This document shows, in pieces, positions 1 through 6,322 of a stretch of DNA of 30,835 nt (positions are counted from its first letter, which is position 1; the number at the start of each line of letters is the position of its first letter). The DNA is from Pseudomonadota bacterium (GTDB lineage Bacteria > Pseudomonadota > Alphaproteobacteria > Sphingomonadales > Sphingomonadaceae). The stretch spans positions 1 through 30,835 of the forward strand of contig JAEWIL010000236.1 in NCBI GenBank assembly GCA_023387085.1, read 5' to 3'. The notes below the pieces were generated by a model, which searched no databases, had not been told where the DNA came from, and saw only the letters and a list, made by a program, of their open reading frames with translations. The translations under genes were made by a program, and so were the position numbers.

Positions 1-55
1 CGATAAGAGAACGTTCGCTTCCCACCCGGTGCAGACACGCATCATCGAAATAGAA

Positions 56-88
56 AAAGGCTCCGGAACGCTGGGTTCCGGAGCCTTT
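56..88 (-). terminator. Intrinsic terminator of the rpsF-rpsR-rplI operon
   Basis: A perfect inverted repeat pairs 56-68 with 76-88 around a 7-base loop. Its core is GGCTCCGGAA / TTCCGGAGCC. Read on the minus strand the stem is followed by five T residues (58-54), the classic rho-independent layout. It lies 26 bases beyond the rplI stop codon. On the plus strand only three T residues follow, so the stop signal is stronger for the minus strand. A separate perfect 12-base palindrome, CTCTCGCGAGAG, lies at 94-105 between the stop codon and the terminator. Bases 1-55 show no gene. Confidence 0.9.
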
Positions 89-114
89 CCTGTCTCTCGC
101 GAGAGGGAAGAGCC

Positions 115-747
115 TCAGGCTTCTTCGCCTTCGTCCGCAGCCGGAGCGTCCTCGGCCGCGGCATCCGACGGAGCGGGGCCTACGTCTTCGAACTCGTCCT
201 CGCTGTCGGGTTCCAGCGCCGATGCGACCGCTTCGGCCTGTTCTTCCTCGAACATCGCCTGGATTACATCGATGCCCTGCTTCTGCATTTCGGCTTCGTC
301 CGGCGAGCGGGCGACGTTGACGCCGACGGTCACGACGACCTCGGGGTGCAGCTTGACCTTGACCTCGAACAGCCCGAGCGACTTGATCGGACGCTCGAGT
401 TCGACCATCGACTTGGTCACACCGGTGACACCGTCTTCGGCCAACGCGTCGACGATGTCGCGCACCGAAACCGAACCGTAAAGCTGACCGGTGTTCGACG
501 CCTGACGGATCAGAACGACCTGCTTGTCGTCGATGTCCTTGGCGCGGCCTTCGGCGTCGGTGCGACGCTCGGCGTTGTCGGCTTCGATCTTGCTGCGGTT
601 CGCTTCGAACAGCTTGCGGTTGGCTTCGTTCGCGCGCAGCGCCTTGTTGTTGGGCAACAGGAAGTTACGGGCAAAGCCGTTCTTGACGGTGACGACGTCG
701 CCGATACCGCCCAGTTTCTCGATACGTTCGAGCAGGATGATTTCCAT
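115..747 (-). CDS. rplI: Large ribosomal subunit protein bL9
   Basis: This 210-residue protein is bL9, which binds 23S rRNA at the base of the L1 stalk. The N-terminus MEIILLERIEKLGGIGDVV and the following KNGFARNFLLPNNKALRA match the conserved N-domain signature. A helical linker and the C-terminal domain follow to about residue 160. The last 40-50 residues are an acidic, Ala-rich tail (EEEQAEAV to DEGEEA) that is absent from the 149-residue E. coli protein; extended tails are common in alphaproteobacteria. The start is set by a strong AAGGAGGG ribosome binding site that overlaps the TAA stop of rpsR. It is the last gene of the operon, followed by a terminator. Confidence 0.97.
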   Translation of the reverse strand: MEIILLERIEKLGGIGDVVTVKNGFARNFLLPNNKALRANEANRKLFEANRSKIEADNAERRTDAEGRAKDIDDKQVVLIRQASNTGQLYGSVSVRDIVDALAEDGVTGVTKSMVELERPIKSLGLFEVKVKLHPEVVVTVGVNVARSPDEAEMQKQGIDVIQAMFEEEQAEAVASALEPDSEDEFEDVGPAPSDAAAEDAPAADEGEEA

Positions 748-760
748 CGGTCCGCCCTCC

Positions 761-985
761 TTACTTCACAATGTAGGGAAGCAGGCCGATGTGGCGCGAG
801 CGCTTGATCGCTTTTGCCAGCTCGCGCTGCTTCTTGGTGGACACCGCGGTGATCCGCGACGGGACAATCTTGCCGCGCTCCGACAGGTAACCCTGAAGCA
901 GACGGACGTCCTTGTAATCGATGACCGGTGCGTCCTTCGCGCTGAAGGGGCAGGTCTTGCGGCGGCGGAAAAAGGGTCGTGCCAT
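761..985 (-). CDS. rpsR: Small ribosomal subunit protein bS18
   Basis: This 74-residue basic protein is bS18, which binds the 16S central domain together with bS6. The sequence MARPFFRRRKTCPFS, then IDYKDVRLLQGYLSERGKIVP and RITAVSTKKQRELAKAIKRSR, covers the family core almost without gaps, and the length is normal. It sits between rpsF and rplI in the usual order. Its start follows an AAGGA motif that includes the rpsF TAA stop, and its own stop lies in the rplI ribosome binding site, so the three genes are tightly coupled. The single Cys (residue 12) is in the usual place for C-minus or C-plus bS18 variants; I cannot tell whether it binds metal. Confidence 0.97.
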   Translation of the reverse strand: MARPFFRRRKTCPFSAKDAPVIDYKDVRLLQGYLSERGKIVPSRITAVSTKKQRELAKAIKRSRHIGLLPYIVK

Positions 986-996
986 GGTCGTTATCC

Positions 997-1365
997 TTAT
1001 TCTTCGCCGTCGCGGTCACGGCCGCCCCGGCCGCCGCGACGTTCCTGCTTGCGCATCATGACCGAAGGACCCTTTTCGAGTTCGTCGACCTTGATCGTCA
1101 TCCAGCGAATGATGTCTTCGTTGATCGCCGCCTGGCGTTCGATTTCGGCGACGGCTTCGCCCGGCGCTTCGACCGACAGCATCGCGTAATGACCCTTGCG
1201 GTTCTTCGCGATCTTGTAGGCGAGCTGCTTCAGGCCCCAGGTTTCGGTCTTGTGGACCTGACCCTTATATTCGCTCACGATGTTCGTGACGCCTTCGGCG
1301 AGCGCATCGACCTGAGCCTGGCTCAGGTCCTGACGCGCGATAAAAACATGCTCGTAAAACGGCAT
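997..1365 (-). CDS. rpsF: Small ribosomal subunit protein bS6
   Basis: This 122-residue protein is bS6, the partner of bS18 in the 30S platform. It begins MPFYEHVFIARQDLSQAQVD and contains the typical ETWGLKQLAYKIAKNRKGHY and the beta strand AMLSVEAPGEAVAEIERQ. The C-terminus is rich in Arg and Gly, then acidic (ending DRDGEE), as in many bS6 proteins. The ATG at 1363-1365 is chosen because it follows an AAGGAAG site and gives the conserved N-terminus; an upstream extension in the same frame has no family similarity. It is the first gene of the operon, preceded by a leader with hairpin potential. Confidence 0.96.
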   Translation of the reverse strand: MPFYEHVFIARQDLSQAQVDALAEGVTNIVSEYKGQVHKTETWGLKQLAYKIAKNRKGHYAMLSVEAPGEAVAEIERQAAINEDIIRWMTIKVDELEKGPSVMMRKQERRGGRGGRDRDGEE

Positions 1366-1384
1366 GAGTGCGCTTCCTTCGATT

Positions 1385-1440
1385 TGGCCGATCGCTGGTG
1401 CTGCGCCAATCGCAACACCCCTCCGGCTGTCGTCCGGCCT
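1385..1440 (-). promoter_or_regulatory. Structured rpsF leader, possible S6:S18 autoregulatory RNA
   Basis: On the minus strand the rpsF leader can form a 9-bp hairpin (GGTGTTGCG with CGCAGCACC, loop ATTGG; plus positions 1397-1405 and 1411-1419). Immediately 5' of it lie two CCGG motifs, and GGCC copies at 1385 and 1436 could close an outer helix. It ends about 20 bases before the rpsF start codon. Many bacteria carry an S6:S18-binding leader before rpsF that mimics the 16S site and has a conserved CCG element. Assigning this leader to that family is inference; only the hairpin is seen directly. Confidence 0.35.
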
Positions 1441-1454
1441 TGCGTATTGGTGCA

Positions 1455-1490
1455 AAGCAAACGGGGCGAACGGCACAAGGCCTCGCCCCG
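1455..1490 (-). terminator. Probable terminator of the Mpl-like ligase gene
   Basis: An 8-bp perfect inverted repeat (CGGGGCGA at 1462-1469, TCGCCCCG at 1483-1490) has a 13-base loop. On the minus strand it is followed by TTTGCTTT, a broken T tract. It lies 34 bases after the stop codon of the minus-strand ligase gene and before rpsF, so it would separate the two transcription units. The T tract is imperfect, so efficiency is uncertain. Confidence 0.55.
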
Positions 1491-1524
1491 AATGAGGGCG
1501 CCTATACAGATTCGCGCGCGGAAA

Positions 1525-2910
1525 TCAAGCGCGGGCCAGCTTTTCCAGCAATTCGCGCCCGAATTCGGTCAGCGTATCGTCGCGCGCGCCTAGAATCAGG
1601 ATGCGGTCGCCGTCGCGGGCTTCCTCCAGCATCGCTGCTCCGCATTCCGCGCGGGTCGTCAGGTGGACCGCGTCGGCCCCTGCGCCGACAATATCGGCGA
1701 CGAGCGCCTCGCTGCCCGTGCTACGATCCACGGTGCCGCCGAAATAGACCGGATCACTGATGAACAGCCGATCACCGTCGCGCATTCCGCGTGCGAAACT
1801 CGCCGCCAGTTCCTTGCCCATCTGGCGCAGCGGCCCATAGCCGTGCGGCTGGAAGAAGAGCAATGCCCGGCCCGGCAGTTCGGCAACGGCCGCGAGCGTT
1901 GCCGCGACCTTGTCGGGATTATGCGCGAAATCGTCGATGACCGTGACGCCGTTCGCTTGCCCCAGCACTTCATAGCGCCGCGCGAGCCCGGCAAAATCGG
2001 CGAGCGCCGCGACCGATTGCGCGACGGAGATGTTGAGCGCGCGCGCCGCCGCGATCGCCGCGAGGGCATTGGCGGCATTATGGCGTCCCGGCATGCGGAG
2101 GTGCACCTCATGCGTGTCGGCGGCGAAATGGACCCTGAACCGGCAGCCGTCGGGCAGCGCCTCGAAATCGCTGCCGCGCATCGCCGCCGCATCGGAAAAG
2201 CCGAAGCGCATGACATTGCCGCCCGCGAGCAGCGGCGCCGACTCCGCGTCGTCGGCGTTGACGATCGCGACGCGCGCCTTGCCGGCGAAATCGCCGAACA
2301 GCCGGTGCAGTTCGTCGAGGCTCTTGTGGTCGAGGCTGATGTTGGTGATCACCGCGACGTCGGGCTTGTAAAGCGCGATCGACCCGTCGCTCTCGTCGAC
2401 TTCGCTGACATAGGTGGCGGGATCGCCGACAAGCGCACTCGCGAACGGTGTATCGTCGTCCGCGAAGTTCCGCATCACCGCTCCGTTCATCACCGTCGGC
2501 TTGCGCCCCGCCCGATCGAGAATCCAGCCGATCATCCCGGTGACGGTCGATTTGCCGCTGGTGCCGCCGACGCCCACCGCCTGCGCCGCGGTATTGAACA
2601 GCGCGGCATTGAGGTCGGCGCGAGTCATGCGCGCAAGACCCAGCGCATTGGCGGCTGCGATGTCGGGTACACTGTCCTCGATCGCGGCCGACGCGACGAG
2701 CGTCTGGCCCCCCGCGACGCCGCTGCCGTCCTGCGGGAAGAGAGAGATGCCGCGGCTTTCGATCCAGTCGAACTTGCCCGGCGTGCGCCCCTGATCGCGG
2801 CTGCGGTCCGACCCTGACACCTGCGCCCCGCGGGCCGCGACGATCATCGCCAACGGCAGCATGCCCGACCCGCCGATGCCGCAAAAGAAATAGGATTTGT
2901 TTTCCGCCAT
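1525..2910 (-). CDS. Mur ligase of the MurC/Mpl type, possible peptidoglycan recycling ligase
   Basis: This 461-residue cytoplasmic protein has the three-domain Mur ligase plan. Its N-terminal nucleotide-binding motif FFCGIGGSGMLPLA resembles MurC and Mpl, and its ATP loop is GTSGKSTVTG (Lys120). It also has a DESDGS motif, ITNISLDHKS, the GRHNAANALAAI motif and the C-terminal DDFAHNPDKV. MurC and Mpl usually have GTHGKTTT and an AHHP motif, so this is a divergent paralogue; the canonical murC is at 22805. Mpl joins the recycled tripeptide L-Ala-gamma-D-Glu-meso-DAP to UDP-MurNAc. The divergent neighbour is an LD-carboxypeptidase, which supplies exactly that tripeptide, so a recycling role is inferred. 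A MurC-like alanine-adding role is the alternative. Confidence 0.85.
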   Translation of the reverse strand: MAENKSYFFCGIGGSGMLPLAMIVAARGAQVSGSDRSRDQGRTPGKFDWIESRGISLFPQDGSGVAGGQTLVASAAIEDSVPDIAAANALGLARMTRADLNAALFNTAAQAVGVGGTSGKSTVTGMIGWILDRAGRKPTVMNGAVMRNFADDDTPFASALVGDPATYVSEVDESDGSIALYKPDVAVITNISLDHKSLDELHRLFGDFAGKARVAIVNADDAESAPLLAGGNVMRFGFSDAAAMRGSDFEALPDGCRFRVHFAADTHEVHLRMPGRHNAANALAAIAAARALNISVAQSVAALADFAGLARRYEVLGQANGVTVIDDFAHNPDKVAATLAAVAELPGRALLFFQPHGYGPLRQMGKELAASFARGMRDGDRLFISDPVYFGGTVDRSTGSEALVADIVGAGADAVHLTTRAECGAAMLEEARDGDRILILGARDDTLTEFGRELLEKLARA

Positions 2911-2948
2911 GGCGCGGCGTTATGGCCTTGGCGAGGTGAAGGCAACCA

Positions 2949-3071
2949 TTCCCTCTCCCCACGGGAGAGGGTTGCGCAGACTTGGCGCGAAGCGCCTCGT
3001 CGAAGCTGGGTGAGGGGATAGGACGTGGCGTGCGTGAGTGTCGGCAGAACCCCTCATCCAACTCCACCTAG
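2949..3071. repeat. REP-like palindromic intergenic element
   Basis: The 212-base gap between the divergent ligase and carboxypeptidase genes (2911-3122) holds several nested palindromes. CCCTCTCCC (2951-2959) pairs with GGGAGAGGG (2963-2971). GGCGC (2984-2988) pairs with GCGCC (2992-2996). GGGTGAGGGG (3008-3017) pairs, with one mismatch, with CCCCTCATCC (3050-3059). The phrases CCCCTCATCC and GGGAGAGGG are typical of REP-type extragenic repeats in proteobacterial genomes. A short tandem GCCGGCAA GCCGGCAA follows at about 3071-3086. Promoters for both flanking genes must lie in or beside this element; I cannot place them. Confidence 0.6.
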
Positions 3072-3122
3072 CCGGCAAGCCGGCAAGGCTGCATATCCTT
3101 CTTCCAAAGAGGGAAAGTCTTA

Positions 3123-3950
3123 ATGCGCATAGGTATTATCGCCCCCTCGACGCCGATATTGCCCGACGATGCCGAGGCAGTGCGCGCGATCGCCAGCCTT
3201 GGGTATCCCGACGTCGAGCTTGTCTTCGACGAGCAGTGCTTCGCGGTCCACGGCCATTTCGCGGGCGAGGACGGGCATCGCTTCGCGGCGCTGGTCGAAA
3301 TGGCGAACCGACCCGACATCGACGCGGTCTGGTTCGCGCGCGGCGGCTATGGGGCGTGCCGGATCGCCGAAGATGCGGTCGCCGCCATGACCGACGTAGC
3401 GCGGAGCAAGGCATTCCTTGGCTACTCCGATCAGGGCAATCTGCTCGGCGTGCTCTATCGCGACGGCTTCGATCATGTCGCGCACGGTCCGATGGTCGCC
3501 GACATCCGCCGCGAGGGCGGCGAGGCGGCGGTGATGCGCGCACTCGACTGGCTCGTTGCGCGCGATCCCGCCGCGTGCGAGCCGGATCTAAAACATGGTG
3601 CGCGCCACGCGGCGTTCAACCTGATGACGCTGTCGATGATGCTCGGCACCCCGCTGGAGCCCGACCTCGCGGGGCATGTGCTGCTGGTCGAGGAGGTGAG
3701 CGAATATCTCTACGCCTTCGACCGCGCCTTCTTTCACGTCGCGACCTGTCTGGCGCCGCGCGGGCTCGCGGGTATCCGCCTCGGCCGGGTCAGCGCCGTG
3801 CCTGAGAACGACCGCCCTTTCGGCATGGAGGCCGAGGAGATCGCGCGGGACTGGTGCGCGCGAACCGGCATCCCATGGCTCGGCCGGGCGGATATCGGCC
3901 ATGACGCCGACAACAAGGTCGTCCCCTTCGGCTTGCATCGCGCGGGGTGA
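3123..3950 (+). CDS. LD-carboxypeptidase (peptidase family S66)
   Basis: This 275-residue protein is an S66 serine peptidase that removes the terminal D-Ala from murein tetrapeptides, giving tripeptides for recycling. All family landmarks are present: ARGGYGACRI (residues 72-81), the nucleophile Ser102 in FLGYSDQGN, Glu190 in LLVEEVSEY, and His260 in DIGHDADNKVVPFG. These give the Ser-Glu-His triad known for LdcA. No signal peptide is visible, so it should act in the cytoplasm, as expected for recycling. The ATG follows an AGAGGGAAAG ribosome binding site. It is divergent from the Mpl-like ligase, which could use its product, and 44 bases upstream of fabD. Length is slightly below the usual 300. 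Confidence 0.93.
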   Translation: MRIGIIAPSTPILPDDAEAVRAIASLGYPDVELVFDEQCFAVHGHFAGEDGHRFAALVEMANRPDIDAVWFARGGYGACRIAEDAVAAMTDVARSKAFLGYSDQGNLLGVLYRDGFDHVAHGPMVADIRREGGEAAVMRALDWLVARDPAACEPDLKHGARHAAFNLMTLSMMLGTPLEPDLAGHVLLVEEVSEYLYAFDRAFFHVATCLAPRGLAGIRLGRVSAVPENDRPFGMEAEEIARDWCARTGIPWLGRADIGHDADNKVVPFGLHRAG

Positions 3951-3994
3951 GGGAATAGGCGCGCGACAACGATTGATATCGCAGGGGACGCAAC

Positions 3995-4933
3995 ATGCGC
4001 GCATTTATTTTTCCGGGTCAGGGCAGTCAGGCGGTCGGCATGGGCAAGGCGCTTGCCGATGCATCGCCGGTCGCCCGCGAGGTTTTTCAGGAAGTCGACG
4101 AGGCGCTCGGCCAGAAGCTGTTCCAGCTGATGAGCGAAGGTCCCGAGGATCAGCTCACCCTCACCGAAAATGCCCAGCCCGCGATCATGGCGAACGCGAT
4201 TGCGACACTCCGCGTACTCGAAAAGGAAGGCGGCGTGACGCTCGCCGCCAAGGCTGCTTACGTCGCGGGCCACAGCCTCGGCGAATATAGCGCGCTCTGC
4301 GCCGCCGGCGCTTTCGACCTCGCGACCACCGCGCGGCTTTTGAAGACGCGCGGGCAGGCGATGCAGGCGGCCGTCCCCGTCGGCATCGGCGCGATGGCGG
4401 CGCTGCTGGGTGCCGATATCGAGACCGCGCAGAAGCTCGCCGATGCCGCGGCCGAGGGCGAGGTCTGCACCGTCGCCAACGACAACGACCCGTCGCAGGT
4501 CGTCATTTCGGGCCACAAGGGCGCGGTCGAGCGCGCGGTCGCGCTGGTCAAGGACTATGGCATCAAGCGCGGCGTGCTGCTGCCGGTGTCGGCGCCCTTC
4601 CACTGCCCACTGATGCAGCCGGCCGCCGACGCGATGGCCGAGGCGCTCGGCGCTAACCCGCCCGCCGCGCCGCTGGTGCCCGTCGTCGCCAATGTCACGG
4701 CAAGCCCGGTAAGCGACGCCGACACGATCCGCGACCTGCTCGTCCAGCAGGTGACCGGCCGCGTCCGTTGGCGCGAAAGCGTAGGCGCGATGGAGGACAT
4801 CGGCGTCGGCCAGTTCGTCGAATTCGGCGGCAAGGTGCTCGGCCCGATGGTCAAGCGCAGCGCGGCAGGTGAGATCGAAACGATCAGCGTGATTTCGATG
4901 GACGATATCGAAGCTCTGCTGAAGACGCTCTAA
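3995..4933 (+). CDS. fabD: Malonyl-CoA:ACP transacylase
   Basis: This 312-residue enzyme moves malonyl groups from CoA to acyl carrier protein, providing the extender unit for type II fatty acid synthesis in the cytoplasm. It opens with the family signature IFPGQGSQAVGMGKAL. The catalytic serine is Ser94 in GHSLGEYSA and the catalytic histidine is His203 in SAPFHCPLM; both spacings match E. coli FabD (Ser92, His201). The C-terminus GQFVEFGGKVLGPMVKR is also typical. An AGGGGA site precedes the ATG. It is followed after 25 bases by fabG, so the two form an operon. The acpP and fabF genes that often follow are not in this window. Confidence 0.97.
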   Translation: MRAFIFPGQGSQAVGMGKALADASPVAREVFQEVDEALGQKLFQLMSEGPEDQLTLTENAQPAIMANAIATLRVLEKEGGVTLAAKAAYVAGHSLGEYSALCAAGAFDLATTARLLKTRGQAMQAAVPVGIGAMAALLGADIETAQKLADAAAEGEVCTVANDNDPSQVVISGHKGAVERAVALVKDYGIKRGVLLPVSAPFHCPLMQPAADAMAEALGANPPAAPLVPVVANVTASPVSDADTIRDLLVQQVTGRVRWRESVGAMEDIGVGQFVEFGGKVLGPMVKRSAAGEIETISVISMDDIEALLKTL

Positions 4934-4958
4934 GAACAGAATTTCAGGAGGCATATTA

Positions 4959-5699
4959 ATGTTCGATCTCACCGGCATGACTGCCCTCGTTACCGGCGCC
5001 AGCGGCGGCATCGGATCCGCCATCGCGCAGGCGCTCGCGGCGCAGGGCGCGCGGCTTGCGGTGTCGGGGTCCAATGCCGACAAGCTGAACACGTTTCGCG
5101 ACACGCTCGGCGGCAATCATGTCGCCCTGCCGTGCAATCTCGGCGATGCCGCCGCGGTCGATGCGCTCGTCCCGTCGGCCCTCGATGCGCTCGGCCAGCT
5201 CGATATTCTCGTCAACAATGCCGGCGTCACGCGCGATAATCTCATCATGCGGATGAAGGACGAAGAGTGGTCCGACGTCATCCGGATCAATCTCGAGGCC
5301 AATTTCCGCCTCGCGCGTGCCGCCGCAAAGCCGATGATGAAGGCGCGCTTCGGTCGCATCATCTCGATCACCAGCGTCGTCGGCGCAACCGGCAATCCGG
5401 GGCAGGCCAATTATGCCGCATCGAAGGCAGGCGTCACCGGCATGACCAAGGCGCTGGCGCAGGAACTGGCGAGCCGCGGTATCACCGCGAACTGCGTTGC
5501 GCCGGGCTTCATCGCCACCGCAATGACCGACGATCTGCCCGACGCGCAGAAGGAAGCGCTCAACCAGCGCATCCCGGCTGGACGGATGGGCGAGGGGAGC
5601 GATATCGCCGCGGCGGTCGTCTATCTCGCGTCGAGGGAAGCCGGCTATGTCACCGGCCAGACCTTGCATGTGAACGGCGGGATGGCCATGCTCTCCTGA
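4959..5699 (+). CDS. fabG: 3-oxoacyl-ACP reductase
   Basis: This 246-residue short-chain dehydrogenase reduces 3-oxoacyl-ACP with NADPH in the fatty acid elongation cycle. It has the cofactor motif TGASGGIG near the N-terminus, the NNAG motif, the active-site Ser in ITSVVG (about residue 139), and Tyr152 and Lys156 in NYAASKAG. These match the E. coli FabG triad spacing. The C-terminal ASREAGYVTGQTLHVNGGMAML is diagnostic. A strong AGGAGG ribosome binding site precedes the ATG. Close linkage to fabD supports a fatty acid role rather than another dehydrogenase activity. Confidence 0.97.
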   Translation: MFDLTGMTALVTGASGGIGSAIAQALAAQGARLAVSGSNADKLNTFRDTLGGNHVALPCNLGDAAAVDALVPSALDALGQLDILVNNAGVTRDNLIMRMKDEEWSDVIRINLEANFRLARAAAKPMMKARFGRIISITSVVGATGNPGQANYAASKAGVTGMTKALAQELASRGITANCVAPGFIATAMTDDLPDAQKEALNQRIPAGRMGEGSDIAAAVVYLASREAGYVTGQTLHVNGGMAMLS

Positions 5700-5729
5700 G
5701 GGTCGATCTTTCGGGGATAGGTGTATCTT

Positions 5730-6266
5730 ATGATGAAGAGCTGGATCGCCGGCGCGGCGTTCGCGCTGGCGTCGCTTCCGGGCGCGGCGACCGCGCAGGA
5801 CGGCGCGAAACTCGATTGCGTGGTCGCCGCAGCGACGCCTGCTTTGAAAGCGGAGATCGGCGCGTCGATGACGGGTCCGGACGATGCGCCGCGTGAGGCG
5901 CTGCTCAAGCAACTGGGCGCGATGGTCGATGATTGCGCCGCGCGGCACGGTATCGCGTCGGACAACAAGGGCGATTATCTGGCATATAATATAGCGCGTA
6001 TCGCGCGCGAGTGGCTGATCGGCGAGATCGCGCGGTCCAAATTGCAGGCGAGCGTCGTCGACAAGGCGCTCGATTTTGGGCCTCGCGGCGCCAACCCCGA
6101 CCTGACGGGCGAGATGACCGAAGATCATATCAACACGATCCTGCAGGCCTATGTCGCGGCGGGCGTCGATATCGAGAGTATCGATCAGCCGGTATGGGAA
6201 AAGGTCGGCGCTTATGCTGCCGCGACCTCGATCTACTGGAACAAGCGCAAGCGTCTTCCTTTTTGA
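5730..6266 (+). CDS. Small secreted protein of unknown function
   Basis: I do not recognise this family. The 178-residue product starts MMKSWIAGAAFALASLPGAATAQDG, a clear Sec signal peptide with likely cleavage after ATA-Q. The mature part is mostly helical in character and has two Cys residues (in KLDCVVAA and VDDCAARHG) that could form a disulfide in the periplasm. There are no further membrane segments. The start is ATG 5730 or the next codon at 5733; a GGGGATAGG sequence lies at proper distance. It follows fabG by 30 bases and may be cotranscribed with fabD-fabG. It converges on the TonB receptor gene across a strong hairpin. Confidence 0.8.
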   Translation: MMKSWIAGAAFALASLPGAATAQDGAKLDCVVAAATPALKAEIGASMTGPDDAPREALLKQLGAMVDDCAARHGIASDNKGDYLAYNIARIAREWLIGEIARSKLQASVVDKALDFGPRGANPDLTGEMTEDHINTILQAYVAAGVDIESIDQPVWEKVGAYAAATSIYWNKRKRLPF

Positions 6267-6274
6267 AGAATAGT

Positions 6275-6304
6275 CGGCCGGATCCGGGGCGGCGGATCCG
6301 GCCG
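6275..6304. terminator. Hairpin between convergent genes, probable terminator
   Basis: A 12-bp perfect inverted repeat (6275-6286 with 6293-6304; core GGCCGGATCC / GGATCCGGCC) has a 6-base loop. It fills the gap between the stop codons of two convergent genes at 6266 and 6323. Neither strand shows a T tract, so it may stop transcription poorly on its own or protect RNA 3' ends. It can serve both strands. Confidence 0.55.
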
Positions 6305-6322
6305 TGTCCACGCGAACGGAGC

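Noticed and set aside
3068..3090. Tandem GCCGGCAA units as a possible CRISPR or minisatellite start
   Set aside because: Only two short copies exist, with no spacers and no cas genes.
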